Source: Corynebacterium auriscanis | GTDB taxonomy: Bacteria > Actinomycetota > Actinomycetes > Mycobacteriales > Mycobacteriaceae | Direction: 5' to 3' | Assembly: GCF_030408435.1 (NCBI RefSeq) | Contig: NZ_CP047046.1 | Coordinates: 2,400,572-2,464,571 of the forward strand | DNA: 64,000 nt | In this document: piece after piece, positions 49,031-58,453 of the stretch | How positions within the stretch are numbered: the first letter of the stretch is position 1 | How the letters are laid out: every line of letters begins with the position of its first letter | Notes under the pieces: generated by a model | What the model was told of the DNA's origin: nothing | The model's database searches: none | The model's input: the letters and a program-made list of their open reading frames with translations, nothing else | Program-made: the position numbers and the translations under genes

Positions 49031-49483
49031 TCAATCATGAACTCGGACGTCACCGTGAGAACGGTCAAGTCCCAGCCGCGCAACGCTGCGCATCATTGGA
49101 ATCTGAGCTGGCACACGTGCCAACGCGATCCCCTTCGCCAGTGCGGGCTTGTTTCGATAATCCCACGCCATCTTGATGTTCCCCGGCCACACTCCCAACA
49201 GGAACAGTGCGGTGGCCGGCCCCACCACCTGGTTCAGGGTGCGCTGGGCAGAGCGCTGACGCGAGACGTTCTTCCCCGTCGTTGCAGCGATGGTGAGCCC
49301 GCCGATCAAACCGGCCAAACCCAGTTCCACCACTCCACTTCCGATGGTCCAATCACGGCGGGACCCGGGCAGTTCCTCAGGCACTAAGTCGTCGAACACT
49401 TCGGGCTTCACAAAGTGCAGCACACCCGCGGTGCCAAACACTTGCGCCCACACTGCCGATCGAATAATAGTTTTCCGTTTCAT
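49031..49483 (-). CDS. DoxX-like small membrane protein
   Basis: A 150-residue protein with about four membrane segments. Features shared with DoxX-like proteins: a first helix with AVWAQVFGTAGVLHFVKPEV, a second with SGVVELGLAGLIGGL, and LFLLGVWPGNIKMAWDYRNK before the last. A good AAGGG site precedes the ATG. A related protein is encoded at 58454-58852 (shared pattern of GxxHF/L, VPxxLP or VPGWVP, FPGNI or WPGNI). Function unknown; redox or quinone-linked roles have been proposed for the family. Confidence 0.65.
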   Translation of the reverse strand: MKRKTIIRSAVWAQVFGTAGVLHFVKPEVFDDLVPEELPGSRRDWTIGSGVVELGLAGLIGGLTIAATTGKNVSRQRSAQRTLNQVVGPATALFLLGVWPGNIKMAWDYRNKPALAKGIALARVPAQIPMMRSVARLGLDRSHGDVRVHD

Positions 49484-49599
49484 TTAGCCCTTCTGCTGTT
49501 GGTGTCTATGCACTTGCTCGTGTCTGCCCACGTCAGCTCCTATGTGTTCGCGTTTGCTCGTATCTGCGCGCGCATGTCCGTGTGTCTGTTCGCACCAGT

Positions 49600-49733
49600 G
49601 CCGAACTAGCCCAGTGTCCAACGAGCCCAAACCCCAACTAGCCCAGTGCCGAACTAGCCCAAACCCCAACTAGCCCAGTGCTCAACTAACCCCGACCCGA
49701 ACTAACTCAGTACCGAACAAACTCAGTACCGTA
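49600..49733. repeat. ~32-bp degenerate tandem repeats downstream of recR
   Basis: Units like AACCCCAACTAGCCCAGTGC and CGAACTAGCCC follow one another with a 32-base period (for example at 49631 and 49663) and decay toward the recR stop. The rest of 49484-49733 has no gene. Confidence 0.7.
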
Positions 49734-50390
49734 CTAACCCAGCGCCGTGCGCCCAGCGAATGCGCGCGACAGCGTGAGTTCGTCAACGAACTCCAAGTCG
49801 CCACCCATCGGAATCCCCGAGGCCAAGCGGGTGACTTTCAAGCCCGGGAAGTCCTTGAGTAACCTGCCGAGGTAACTGGCCGTTGCCTCGCCTTCGGTAT
49901 TGGGATCGGTGGCGATGATCACTTCCTCGATCTCAGGAGCGGGATCGTAGACCACCTCTTCGCCCTCTCCCGGGCGAGCCACGTCATTGAGAACACCACC
50001 GATTCTTTGGACCAGCGGCGTCACATTAAGTTCTTTTGGCCCAACCCCTGCCAGCGGGTCCAAGGCTCCGCCGAGCACGTGGTAGCGCCCGCGGTATTCG
50101 GCCGTGCGCTCGATGACTTGTATGTCCTTGGACTCTTCCACCACGCAAATGATGGATTTATCGCGCGAGGAATCCGCGCAGATCCGGCAGATGTCCTCTT
50201 GCGAGATGTTGTGACAGATACGGCAGAACGCCACCCCGTCTTGCAACCTACCCAATGCCTCTTGGAAGCGCCGTAGGTCTTCCGATTCGACCTCCATGAG
50301 GTGCAGTGCAATGCGCTGCGCACTTTTGGGGCCGATGCCGGGCAGGCGCGAGAACTCGTCGATGACGTCCTGCAGCGGTCCTTCGAACAA
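49734..50390 (-). CDS. recR: Recombination protein RecR
   Basis: A 218-residue repair protein of the RecFOR pathway. It has the helix-hairpin-helix ending [20 protein letters not shown], a four-cysteine zinc finger ([20 protein letters not shown]) and a TOPRIM domain ([40 protein letters not shown]). TTG start immediately after the ybaB stop (TAATTG), so translation is probably coupled. dnaX-ybaB-recR is a widely conserved order. Confidence 0.96.
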   Translation of the reverse strand: MFEGPLQDVIDEFSRLPGIGPKSAQRIALHLMEVESEDLRRFQEALGRLQDGVAFCRICHNISQEDICRICADSSRDKSIICVVEESKDIQVIERTAEYRGRYHVLGGALDPLAGVGPKELNVTPLVQRIGGVLNDVARPGEGEEVVYDPAPEIEEVIIATDPNTEGEATASYLGRLLKDFPGLKVTRLASGIPMGGDLEFVDELTLSRAFAGRTALG

Positions 50391-50705
50391 TTAGAAACCC
50401 ATGCCGTTCAGGCCCTGGGACAGAGGTCCCATCTTTTCCTCGGCAAGCGCCTGTAGCTTCTTGTTGGCATCCTGGAATGCGCCCACGATGAGGTCCTGCA
50501 GCGTTTCAACGTCCTCTGGATCGACGACCTCTGGTTTCAGGGTGAGGTTCTGAACCTCGCCGCCGCCGGACAGGGTCAGGGACACCAGGCCGTTGCCCGC
50601 GGTGCCTTCTACGGAGGAAGCAACGATCTCGCGTTGTGCTTCCTGCAGCTGAGCCTGCATCTGCTGTGCCTGCTGCATGAGCTGGTTCATGTCTGGCTGA
50701 GTCAT
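50391..50705 (-). CDS. ybaB: YbaB/EbfC family nucleoid-associated protein
   Basis: A 104-residue DNA-binding protein. The N-terminus is an amphipathic helix rich in glutamine and methionine (NQLMQQAQQMQAQLQEAQRE), followed by the conserved ASSVEGTAGNGLVSLTLSGG and a helix ending DANKKLQALAEEKMG. AAAGG precedes the ATG at 50705; a GTG two codons upstream is possible. Lies between dnaX and recR. Confidence 0.93.
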   Translation of the reverse strand: MTQPDMNQLMQQAQQMQAQLQEAQREIVASSVEGTAGNGLVSLTLSGGGEVQNLTLKPEVVDPEDVETLQDLIVGAFQDANKKLQALAEEKMGPLSQGLNGMGF

Positions 50706-50878
50706 AGCCACGCCTTTCGTTAAAAGTTTGCGTTTACCCGAACTACTGTACCGATTGCCTCAGACATCGTCCCCTGCATCGCGCGCAAGTTCGCTGCCAG
50801 CATGCACAATCGGGCGCGGGCCCGCCGCGAAGGTTCTGTCTTCTGCTGTGCCTTCCTATCGCACGCGCTTGCCACAGC

Positions 50879-53800
50879 CTATCGCACACGTTCGCCGCCC
50901 AAGTGCTTCTCAATGAGCTCACCCGCTACCTCCAGGGGTGTGCGGTGATCTAATTCGCCACGCTCACCGCGGCCGAGCTCCTCAAGGATCTCCTCTTCCT
51001 GCTTCCGCCGCAGCTCTTGCTCGCTGGCTGGTCGCGCTTGTCGCGCTGATTGCCCGGGCTGGGAGCCCTCGCCATTGCCATTTCCGTATCCCGCACCGGG
51101 GTGCGGTTGGTCGTTGCCGTTCGGGTGGTTGGCCGTCTTGTCCACCGACGCCCCGCTGGCCGCCCCACCCCCGTAGAAATTGGGGTCGGGTGGTCCACTT
51201 TCCCATGGGTCCTCAGGCGGTTCATCAGGCAAAGGAACCCCATTAAAACCATTGGCTCGGTTGTAGTCCTGCGTGGACCGCATCCGGTCCATTCGCGCGC
51301 GCCAGCCGGTTGGCTCACCCTGGGGTTGTGTGGCGGGTTGTGCAGCAGACTGTGTGGAGCCCTCCGCACCCGGTGCACCGTTAGGCGCCGACCCGAACTG
51401 TCCCTTTCCTTGAATGGCCCCATGGGTTGCACTCTCCGAGCGCGCCACGGAGTGTGCTGGTCCGCGTGCTTCGGCCATAGCGCGGGCACGCTCAAGGGCG
51501 CTGACTGGACCTGGTTCATGTGGCCCATTGGCTTCCGCGGGAGCGTCTTCTGCAGCGGTTTTTGATTCCGTGAGACCACGGCCTTCCGCGGGGTTCGATT
51601 CCGCGGGAGCGACTTCTGCAGCGGTGTTTGGTTCCGTGAGATCACGGTCTTCCGCGGGAGCGCTTACATGCGCCGGTCCCGAGTCCACAGGATCGTAGTG
51701 CTCCGCGGATCTCGCTCCCGCAGGGTCGCTCTCGTCGGCGGAATCCGATTCCGCGGAGGCCGCTTTGACCTCGCGGTTATCCTCACCCACGGGAACACTT
51801 TGCCCCGTGGAGGCAATCACTCGAATTGCTTGGCCCGACACTGCTTGCGCTGCCTGCACCAATACAGCAGCATTCGCACCGTTGTTGAGGTAATTCGCCA
51901 GCGCTCCTGTGTGGTGTTTCACGTAGAGCTTCCGTGATTCAACCGGGGACGGTTGCTCGGGATAAGGCTGAGCATCACGCGCAGCCACCCATGTCGAGAG
52001 GTGCTCCGCCTTCAATTGCTCCAGGAGTGCTTGCCACAACTCGCCTGTATGTGAGATACCCGCCTTCGGGGCAGGCTGCGCACCAGCATCGGGCGCAGCA
52101 GCCGAGGAAGCAACCGTTCCATATTCATCGGGCGCGGCAGCCGAGGAGGCGACCGTTCCATCCTCATCGGGCGCGGCCTCCATGGCCACGGAATCGTTCG
52201 GCGCTGGGTCCCTAGGTGCTGCATCTATGGGCGCCGCATCGGTACGTGCCTCATCTGTAGGTGCCGCATCGGTAGGTGCCTCATCTGAGGGCGCCGCATC
52301 GGTAGGTGCTGCCAAGTGTTCACCACTGGAGGCACCGTCTTCGGGTGGTGCCGATTGTTCACCGCTCGACGCAGCACCGTAGGGTTCTGCCGGTTGCTCA
52401 ACGGCAGGGTCAGCATTAGGCCCAGACGGTTGATCGGATGTGCCTCGGTGTCGATCGAGAATCTCGCGCGCATGACGCGCTTGGGCCAGCACATCATCCT
52501 CACCCAGCCCCGGCGCGCCACTCGTTCCAGACGCATCTGGCGCAACAGACTTCGCGACCTGCTGCTCCACCTGTACCGGCTGGGCCTGTTGCCGTTGCAA
52601 CTGCTCCTGCTCTTCACGGGCCTCACGGGCCTCGCGGGCCTCGCGCTCGCGACGGTCCTTCGGGCGCTCGTATCGGGGCCGGGGTGTATCCCCACCAGCC
52701 GCCCCCGCAGCACCGGCCCCCGCACCCGGAACAACAGCGCCCGAACCGACCGCACCAGCACCCCGGCTGGCACCAGCACCGGGTACCTGCAACCCACCGC
52801 CACGCTCCAGTTGCTCCACGCGCTGCGCCAAGGATTCGACGGTCATGCCCGCTGCCGGCAAAGCCATGCGCGCACACATGATCTCCAGCAACAACCGTGG
52901 CGCCGTAGCCCCGCGCATCTGCTGCAAGCTCTCATTCACCAAGGCCGTGCATCGCGTGAGTGTTGCCTGTCCCAACTGCTGCGACTGCTCTAGCAATCGC
53001 TCTTCCACGTCCTTCGGCGCGTTCACCAGCCCCCTGCTCACCGCATCGGGAACCGCGAACACCATCAGCAGGTCACGGAACCTATCCAATAGATCCTCAG
53101 CGAATCGGCGCGGGTCGTAGCCAGCATCGATGACCTCATCCACCACGGTGAACAAGCCCGCTTGATCCTGGTCTGCCAGGGATTCGACGGCTCTATCGAT
53201 CAGCGTGGCGTCGGTCATACCAAGTACCCCAACGGCGCGCTCGTAGGTCACCCCGTCGGGCCCCGCACCAGCCAGCAATTGGTCCATGATGGACAGGGAA
53301 TCACGTGGGGATCCGCCACCGGCCCGGATCACCAGCGGGTACACGGCTTCCTCCACCGGCACGCCCTCGCCCGAGACCACACTTTCCAACAGCCCGCGCA
53401 TATCCGGGGGAGTCAGCAATCGGAACGGGTAATTGTGCGTACGCGAACGGATGGTCGCCAGCATCTTTTCCGGCTCGGTGGTGGCGAAGATAAAGATCAG
53501 GTGCTCCGGTGGTTCCTCCACGATCTTCAGCAGCGCATTGAAACCCGACTGGGAAATCATGTGAGCCTCGTCGATGATGATCACGCGATAACGCGATTCA
53601 GCAGGCGCGAAAAATGCACGTTCCCGCAGATCACGCATATCTTCCACACCGTTGTGCGTGGCCGCATCAATTTCCGTGACATCCAAGTGCCCCGCCCCAC
53701 CAGGCGCCAGAGCCCGGCATGAATCGCACTTGCCACACGGCGTGGAGGTGGGCCCCTCCACACAATTCAATGACCGCGCCATGATGCGCGCCGAAGACGT

Positions 53801-53944
53801 CTTGCCACAACCACGGGGGCCGGAGAACAAATAAGCATGGTTAATCCGGCCACTGTCCAACGCTGTGGAAAGCGGTTCTGTCACATGCGCCTGGCCGACC
53901 ACTTCCGCAAACGTGGACGGGCGATATTTCCGGTAAAGAGCCAC
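50879..53944 (-). CDS. dnaX: DNA polymerase III subunit gamma/tau
   Basis: A 1021-residue clamp-loader ATPase. Residues 1-240: AAA+ domain with Walker A FSGPRGCGKTSSARIMARSL, zinc-binding cysteines (CGKCDSC), DEAH Walker B (IIIDEAHMISQSGFNALLKI) and sensor 1 (IFATTEPEKMLATIRSRT). Clamp-loader domain III follows to about 370. The middle third (about 420-900) is low-complexity with repeated APTDAAP, ESNPAEGR and VASSAAAPDE motifs. The GTG at 53944 gives the standard start ALYRKYRPSTFAEVVGQ; the 13 upstream in-frame codons are not conserved in type. TAGTGT lies 7 bases before this GTG, suggesting leaderless transcription. Confidence 0.94.
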   Translation of the reverse strand: MALYRKYRPSTFAEVVGQAHVTEPLSTALDSGRINHAYLFSGPRGCGKTSSARIMARSLNCVEGPTSTPCGKCDSCRALAPGGAGHLDVTEIDAATHNGVEDMRDLRERAFFAPAESRYRVIIIDEAHMISQSGFNALLKIVEEPPEHLIFIFATTEPEKMLATIRSRTHNYPFRLLTPPDMRGLLESVVSGEGVPVEEAVYPLVIRAGGGSPRDSLSIMDQLLAGAGPDGVTYERAVGVLGMTDATLIDRAVESLADQDQAGLFTVVDEVIDAGYDPRRFAEDLLDRFRDLLMVFAVPDAVSRGLVNAPKDVEERLLEQSQQLGQATLTRCTALVNESLQQMRGATAPRLLLEIMCARMALPAAGMTVESLAQRVEQLERGGGLQVPGAGASRGAGAVGSGAVVPGAGAGAAGAAGGDTPRPRYERPKDRREREAREAREAREEQEQLQRQQAQPVQVEQQVAKSVAPDASGTSGAPGLGEDDVLAQARHAREILDRHRGTSDQPSGPNADPAVEQPAEPYGAASSGEQSAPPEDGASSGEHLAAPTDAAPSDEAPTDAAPTDEARTDAAPIDAAPRDPAPNDSVAMEAAPDEDGTVASSAAAPDEYGTVASSAAAPDAGAQPAPKAGISHTGELWQALLEQLKAEHLSTWVAARDAQPYPEQPSPVESRKLYVKHHTGALANYLNNGANAAVLVQAAQAVSGQAIRVIASTGQSVPVGEDNREVKAASAESDSADESDPAGARSAEHYDPVDSGPAHVSAPAEDRDLTEPNTAAEVAPAESNPAEGRGLTESKTAAEDAPAEANGPHEPGPVSALERARAMAEARGPAHSVARSESATHGAIQGKGQFGSAPNGAPGAEGSTQSAAQPATQPQGEPTGWRARMDRMRSTQDYNRANGFNGVPLPDEPPEDPWESGPPDPNFYGGGAASGASVDKTANHPNGNDQPHPGAGYGNGNGEGSQPGQSARQARPASEQELRRKQEEEILEELGRGERGELDHRTPLEVAGELIEKHLGGERVR

Positions 53945-54027
53945 GCCCCTAACACTACAGCCGGCCCGCGACATCCCACCCAATCCAATCGATGAAGTGG
54001 GCTACGCGCAGTCGACTCTTACCCTTT

Positions 54028-54669
54028 CTACCTCCAGGGGTTGTGCAGGTCGGCTCCTGTTTCCACGAGCTTTTGTTGAAGTTTATCGACGCCCTGCTGC
54101 TCCGCGATATCTAGTTCCTCGTCAGTTAACATCACCAGCTGCACGGGGAGCGTAAGGCGTCCGGGGTGGGTAAACTCCACCGCCGCGCCAAAGCCTTCTT
54201 GTGCTTCCTTAGAACGGCGCCCGGCGGTGGCTACCTCGTGCAAGTGCGGTACGCCATCTTCCCAGAGGAACGGAACGACCAGTAGACCGTGCTTGGCCGT
54301 CATTGTGGAGTCCAGCGAACTGGCCAATTCAGGCAAAAGCAGTCCGGGTTGGGGACTGAGGGTAAATGGGTCCTGAGAGATCATTGCCGCGACCCCCGAG
54401 ACCAAGTGAGCGGCCCGATCGGTATGCCCGCGTACGACTGTAATGAACTCGACGCGCAGGTCGGAGCCGTCCTCGGTCTCCAGGCCCGCTTCGATGCGCG
54501 CCGCGTCCGTCGTCATGGCGACCGTCTCCGCGGAGCTGTCGGCGTCGGAACCAAGATGGACCTGAAGCACCGTGAACTCCGGAAACGATTCTGCGATCCG
54601 GTGAGTGAAAGCCTGCGCCCCCTCGGGTAAAAGGCCCTCGGCCCAGTGGAGAGTCTCTTCAGTATTAAT
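54028..54669 (-). CDS. Suppressor-of-fused (SUFU) domain protein, probable ATT start
   Basis: A cytoplasmic protein of the SUFU-like family found widely in bacteria. The first usable ordinary start, GTG 54570, would give 180 residues but would cut off an in-frame region (EETLHWAEGLLPEGAQAFTH, RIAESFPEFTVLQVHLG) that looks coding and fits the domain start. This longer frame has no ATG, GTG or TTG. It does have ATT at 54667-54669, preceded by AAGGGGAGG with six bases between, overlapping the aspT stop. I therefore place the start at ATT, giving 213 residues. Function unknown; it is probably co-transcribed with aspT. Confidence 0.65.
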   Translation of the reverse strand: MNTEETLHWAEGLLPEGAQAFTHRIAESFPEFTVLQVHLGSDADSSAETVAMTTDAARIEAGLETEDGSDLRVEFITVVRGHTDRAAHLVSGVAAMISQDPFTLSPQPGLLLPELASSLDSTMTAKHGLLVVPFLWEDGVPHLHEVATAGRRSKEAQEGFGAAVEFTHPGRLTLPVQLVMLTDEELDIAEQQGVDKLQQKLVETGADLHNPWR

Positions 54670-56041
54670 TCTTGCCCTCCCCTTCAGTGGCGAAATCTTC
54701 CGGCTTGGATTCGGCGGAGGTGGACCCGTGGGCCTGGGTATCGCCCTGTCCGTGGTCAGCGCCGTTTTCCAACGCTTCGACCGTAGCCTTCAGCACGCAG
54801 ATGGCGAAGACCGTCATTGCGGTATCCAACTGATCCAGCGGTGGCATAGAAGGAGCTAGGCGCAGGTTGCGGTCGTTGGGGTCCTTCTTCAATGGGAAAG
54901 TCGATCCAGCTGGGGTAAGGACTACTCCGGCCTGTTTGGCCAGTTCCACAGTACGGGCCGCAGTTCCATCCACGAGGTCCACGGAGATGAAGTAGCCACC
55001 TTCCGGGCGGGTCCACTGTGCAACGTTGAGGCCGCCCAGGCGATCATCCAAGATGTCCAGAACGCGCTGGAACTTCGGAGCCAGGGAGCTTGCGTGCTTG
55101 CGCATCACAGCGCGCACCCCGTCCACGCTGCCGAAGAATTGAGCGTGCGCCAGCTGATTGACCTTGTTTGGACCGATGCCCCGGACGTTAGCGATGGATT
55201 TGTACCAATCCAGGTTTTCGGAACTGGAGGCGAAGAACGCCACTCCGGCACCCGCGAAGGTGATCTTGGAAGTGGAGGACATGAACCAGAAACGGTTGGG
55301 GTTCCCAGCTTCCTCGGCAAGCTGCAGGATATTGACAACTGGTGGGAATTCGTCGGTCAGGGTGTGCACCGCGTAGGCGTTATCCCACACGATGCGGAAA
55401 TCGGGTGCGCCGGTCTCCATGTCGGCTAGGGCGCGGCAGACATCCCCGGAGTAGATAGCCCCTGTCGGGTTAGAGAACATGGGCACGGTCCACATGCCCT
55501 TGACTGCAGGGTCCTTTACCAGTTCACGCACCGCATCCATATCCGGACCTTCGTCGGTCATGGGGACAGTGAGCATCTCGAACCCGAAAAGCTCAGTGAT
55601 GGAGTGGTGGCGATCGTAACCCGGCACAGGGCAAATCCACTTCACCTTGTCCCCTGTGGCGGCCTCGGCAGACCAAGGCCGCGGGGAATCGTTGTTGCCG
55701 AAAGTGTAAGACCAGCTGATGAGATCAAACGCGATGTTAAGGGAGGAGGAATCGCCGGCGATCACGTTGCCCACCGGTAAGCCCAACGTATCGGCCCAGA
55801 TTTGGCGAATATCCGTGATGCCTAAAAGGCCACCGTAATTGCGGGTATCCACGCCGTCCGAGGTGGTGAAATTGCCACCAGGCAGGGAAAGCAGATCGGT
55901 GCTGAAGTCTAGCTGCTCTGCCGATGGCTTCCCGCGGGTCAGATCCAGCTTCAACCCTTGGTTCTTGAGCTCTTCATATTCCTGATTGACCTGGTCCTTG
56001 AGGTTGAGGAGTTGGTCTGCATTTACGTCCGTGATCTGCAT
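54665..56041 (-). CDS. aspT: Aspartate aminotransferase, AspT type
   Basis: A 458-residue PLP enzyme of the actinobacterial aspartate aminotransferase subgroup first described in Corynebacterium glutamicum. Landmarks: LDLTRGKPSAEQLDFSTDLL, NYGGLLGITDIRQIWADTLG, MFSNPTGAIYSGDVCRAL, and the PLP lysine in FMSSTSKITFAGAGVAFFAS. Longer than classical class-I enzymes. GGAAGG precedes the ATG. The C-terminal 35 residues are charged and probably disordered. It overlaps the SUFU gene at its stop. Confidence 0.92.
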   Translation of the reverse strand: MQITDVNADQLLNLKDQVNQEYEELKNQGLKLDLTRGKPSAEQLDFSTDLLSLPGGNFTTSDGVDTRNYGGLLGITDIRQIWADTLGLPVGNVIAGDSSSLNIAFDLISWSYTFGNNDSPRPWSAEAATGDKVKWICPVPGYDRHHSITELFGFEMLTVPMTDEGPDMDAVRELVKDPAVKGMWTVPMFSNPTGAIYSGDVCRALADMETGAPDFRIVWDNAYAVHTLTDEFPPVVNILQLAEEAGNPNRFWFMSSTSKITFAGAGVAFFASSSENLDWYKSIANVRGIGPNKVNQLAHAQFFGSVDGVRAVMRKHASSLAPKFQRVLDILDDRLGGLNVAQWTRPEGGYFISVDLVDGTAARTVELAKQAGVVLTPAGSTFPLKKDPNDRNLRLAPSMPPLDQLDTAMTVFAICVLKATVEALENGADHGQGDTQAHGSTSAESKPEDFATEGEGKN

Positions 56042-56283
56042 GCCGAGCCTTCCTGTTCGGGGATTTCCGGGTAGTCACATGGCCGAGGCGGGGGATGCTA
56101 CGGCGTGATTGTTTGCCGAGGCGCTTATCCGCTGGAGCTTTTACTCAATCCATAGTAGCGACACGGAGGCGGCCGCTAAATGCTGATGCACACGAAAAGT
56201 TGGTGCTGGGCATAACTCGCGTTTGCGATACACACCCCAATTCGATACAGCCACCCCACCCTAGGCGACCGAACAAGGCATAA

Positions 56284-56376
56284 AAAGGGGACCCCGCGCA
56301 CCCGTTAGAGCTCGTTGACCCTTGCTGCATTCCTGCCCTGGGGGAGTTCACAAGATACACGCCACGCGGAATCCAC
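56284..56376 (-). ncRNA. ffs: Signal recognition particle RNA (small 4.5S type)
   Basis: On the minus strand the region contains CCCAGGGCAGGAATGCAGCA followed by AGGGTCAACGAGCTC, the SRP domain IV core with its GGAA-type apical loop context. It ends in GGGGTCCCC plus T5, a plausible terminator at 56281-56294. Length about 95 bases fits the short bacterial SRP RNA. Ends are estimated. Confidence 0.8.
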
Positions 56377-56408
56377 CCCACAGCCTAGCGCACCGCTACC
56401 GGAAACTA

Positions 56409-56555
56409 CAACGGCCCACCTCATCCTTATTCTTTCTCCTTGCCGTCATCCTTTCTTAGCAGCCCAAGCGCCCACCTACCCTGTGAAACGGCCCATCCCA
56501 TCCTTATTCTTTGCCCTCATCCTTCCGCGGCACCCCAAGCGCCCACCTACCCTGC
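56409..56555. repeat. Imperfect ~75-bp direct repeat between ffs and tRNA-Ser
   Basis: CGGCCCACCTCATCCTTATT with CAGCCCAAGCGCCCACCTAC recurs as CGGCCCATCCCATCCTTATT with GCACCCCAAGCGCCCACCTA. No gene is seen between ffs and the tRNA. Confidence 0.65.
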
Positions 56556-56638
56556 GATTTGTACATAAAGGGGGCCGTTGTGTACGCTTTCCGGTGAACG
56601 ACGGACGCGCTTTTTGCACGCTCGTTTTGTTTTGACAT

Positions 56639-56724
56639 GGAGGATTCGACTAGCGGCCTATGTCACACGCCTGGAACGCGTGCGGGAGTCACATCCCTCA
56701 GGGGTTCAAATCCCCTATCCTCCG
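56639..56724 (+). tRNA. tRNA-Ser(GGA)
   Basis: An 86-base class II tRNA. Acceptor stem GGAGGAT pairs with ATCCTCC at the 3' end, discriminator G. The anticodon arm ACGCCTGGAACGCGT presents anticodon GGA, which reads UCC/UCU serine codons. The long variable arm (GCGGGAGTCACATCCCTC) is typical of tRNA-Ser, and the T arm is GGGGTTCAAATCCCC. CCA is not encoded. Confidence 0.95.
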
Positions 56725-56731
56725 CAGTTCG

Positions 56732-56765
56732 AAAAGACCCGGTTCAGCATTGAACCGGGTCTTTT
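56732..56765 (+). terminator. Terminator of tRNA-Ser
   Basis: Perfect 15-bp stem AAAAGACCCGGTTCA / TGAACCGGGTCTTTT with a four-base loop GCAT, starting eight bases after the tRNA end and followed by CTTTC. Confidence 0.9.
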
Positions 56766-56970
56766 CTTTCTGAAACCATCTTCCTCGCAAGGGCTGAGCT
56801 TACCCACGCGCCACAACGCTCCCATCGCTACCCATGCGCGCGCTACCACAAACTACGCACACCAGCAGCCCAACCCACGCACACCAGCACTCTCATAGCG
56901 CACTACTCACGCCCCACCCTTTCCACAGCAGTTTTTGATTGACATATCACGCATACTAAAGTCGTATTTC

Positions 56971-57804
56971 ATGCAAAAACGAACCACTCGCAGGGTTACC
57001 GCTGCATTTGCCGCTATCAGTACCGCATTTCTGGCCTTCCTGGCCGCTCCAGTTGCGCACGCCGCGCCCGCAGCACCCAATAGTGCTGTCATCTTCGGCG
57101 ATAGCTTGCTGGCTAACCCCACCATCCCTGATTACATCACCAGTCATATCAACCCTCGTGATCCACGAGTGAAATCGACCCTTTCCGGTTGTGCCACAGA
57201 CGATGTCGCCCGGCGCGGATTCGCAGCCCGCACAGGAAAGCCAACCTATTCCTACACATGCGCTGGCGCCTCCTTCGTTACGGTTGGCCAGCATATTTCC
57301 CAGCAAATCAACCTCGCCATTGCCCAGGGCAAACTGGGGCGTCAAACTTCTACGGTCATCATCTTGGCCGGAGCCAACGATACTTACCCTCGTATTATTG
57401 GCCAGTCCCAGTCGGTTTCCCGCGTGATCCAAAACATCGAGCCCGCTGCCGTCCGCGCTGTCAACCGTGTCCGCGCAGCCGCACCGAATGCGAAAATCAA
57501 GGTAGTGGGCTACCCAACCGTTGCTGCACCGAATGGTGGCAGCTGTGTAATCGGGCAGCTTCCTCCGCAGGTATTCGATTCCCGCGTTCCACAGGTCGAA
57601 CGTGCAATGGAGGCCATGGGAAACCGCGTAGCGGCGCGCACGGGCGCACAGTATGTTTCCCTCAAGGCCGCATCCCGCGGACACGACTTGTGTTCGCGCG
57701 ATCCTTGGTTGGCACCCCTGGTCGCTTCGCCGAAACCCGCAAACATCCCCTTCCACCTGACACCGAATGGAATGAACGCGGTAGTGTCGAGGATGGCTCA
57801 CTAA
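56971..57804 (+). CDS. Secreted SGNH-fold hydrolase
   Basis: A 277-residue exported esterase/lipase-like enzyme. Signal peptide from ATG 56971: QKRTTRRVTAAFAAISTAFL, cleaved near AHAAPA. The SGNH blocks are visible: block I VIFGDSLLANP (nucleophile serine), block III ILAGANDTYP, and block V histidine in NIPFHLTPNGM. Several cysteines (GCATDD, TCAGASF, GSCVIGQ, DLCSRD) could form two disulfides. An in-frame TTG at 56935 would spoil the signal peptide. Substrate unknown; surface lipid or mycolate-type ester is possible. Confidence 0.85.
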   Translation: MQKRTTRRVTAAFAAISTAFLAFLAAPVAHAAPAAPNSAVIFGDSLLANPTIPDYITSHINPRDPRVKSTLSGCATDDVARRGFAARTGKPTYSYTCAGASFVTVGQHISQQINLAIAQGKLGRQTSTVIILAGANDTYPRIIGQSQSVSRVIQNIEPAAVRAVNRVRAAAPNAKIKVVGYPTVAAPNGGSCVIGQLPPQVFDSRVPQVERAMEAMGNRVAARTGAQYVSLKAASRGHDLCSRDPWLAPLVASPKPANIPFHLTPNGMNAVVSRMAH

Positions 57805-57898
57805 GCCAACCGGCCTGCACGGGCACCTCACCGGGTGCCGCATCCTTCCAGGTTGTGGCCGGTGCATCACCACAAAGACCAAGGAGTGAACAGCAAAA

Positions 57899-58432
57899 AT
57901 GGCAAAGCTCGAAGGTAAAAGCATCGCGGTTCTCGCAACCAACGGCTTCGATGACGATGAGTTCAACTCGCCCATCAAGACCGCTCTGAACGAGGGCGCG
58001 AAGATTACCGTAGTCAGCCCGAACGGCGACGAAATCGAAAGCAAAAAGGGCGCCAAGGCCAGCGCAGACGCTTCTACCGAGGACTCCCGCTCCACCGAAT
58101 TTGATGGCATCATCCTCCCCGGTGGCACTGGTAACGCCGATAAACTCCGTATGGATGAAGCCGCCGTTGAGATCGTCAAGAAGCACGTCGAGGCCGGCAA
58201 GCCACTCGCTGTTATCTGCCATGGGGCGTGGATTCTTACCGACGCCGACGTGCTCCGCGGCCGCACCCTCACCTCGTACCCTTCGCTGCAGACTGACTTG
58301 AAGAATGCGGGCGCTACCTGGGTTGACGAGGAGGTCCACGTGGATAACGGTCTGGTCTCCTCCCGTACTCCGGAGGACCTCGAGGCTTTCAACGCGAAGC
58401 TGGTCGAGGAATTCGCAGAAGGTAAGCACTAA
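57899..58432 (+). CDS. DJ-1/PfpI family protein (YhbO-like)
   Basis: A 177-residue class-I glutamine-amidotransferase-like protein. Glutamate of the triad region in TNGFDDDEFNSPIKTALNEG, FDGIILPGGTGNADKLRM, and the nucleophile elbow PLAVICHGAWILTDADVLRG with cysteine about 104 and adjacent histidine. This is the pattern of PfpI/YhbO stress proteins (protein deglycase or chaperone activity reported in the family). AAGGAG lies 12 bases before the ATG. The next gene begins 21 bases after its stop. Confidence 0.88.
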   Translation: MAKLEGKSIAVLATNGFDDDEFNSPIKTALNEGAKITVVSPNGDEIESKKGAKASADASTEDSRSTEFDGIILPGGTGNADKLRMDEAAVEIVKKHVEAGKPLAVICHGAWILTDADVLRGRTLTSYPSLQTDLKNAGATWVDEEVHVDNGLVSSRTPEDLEAFNAKLVEEFAEGKH

Positions 58433-58453
58433 ACCCCTATACAAGGAATTCCG

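Noticed and set aside
56956..58392. 478-codon frame opposite the SGNH hydrolase and PfpI genes
   Set aside because: Spans two real genes in antisense with no signal of its own.
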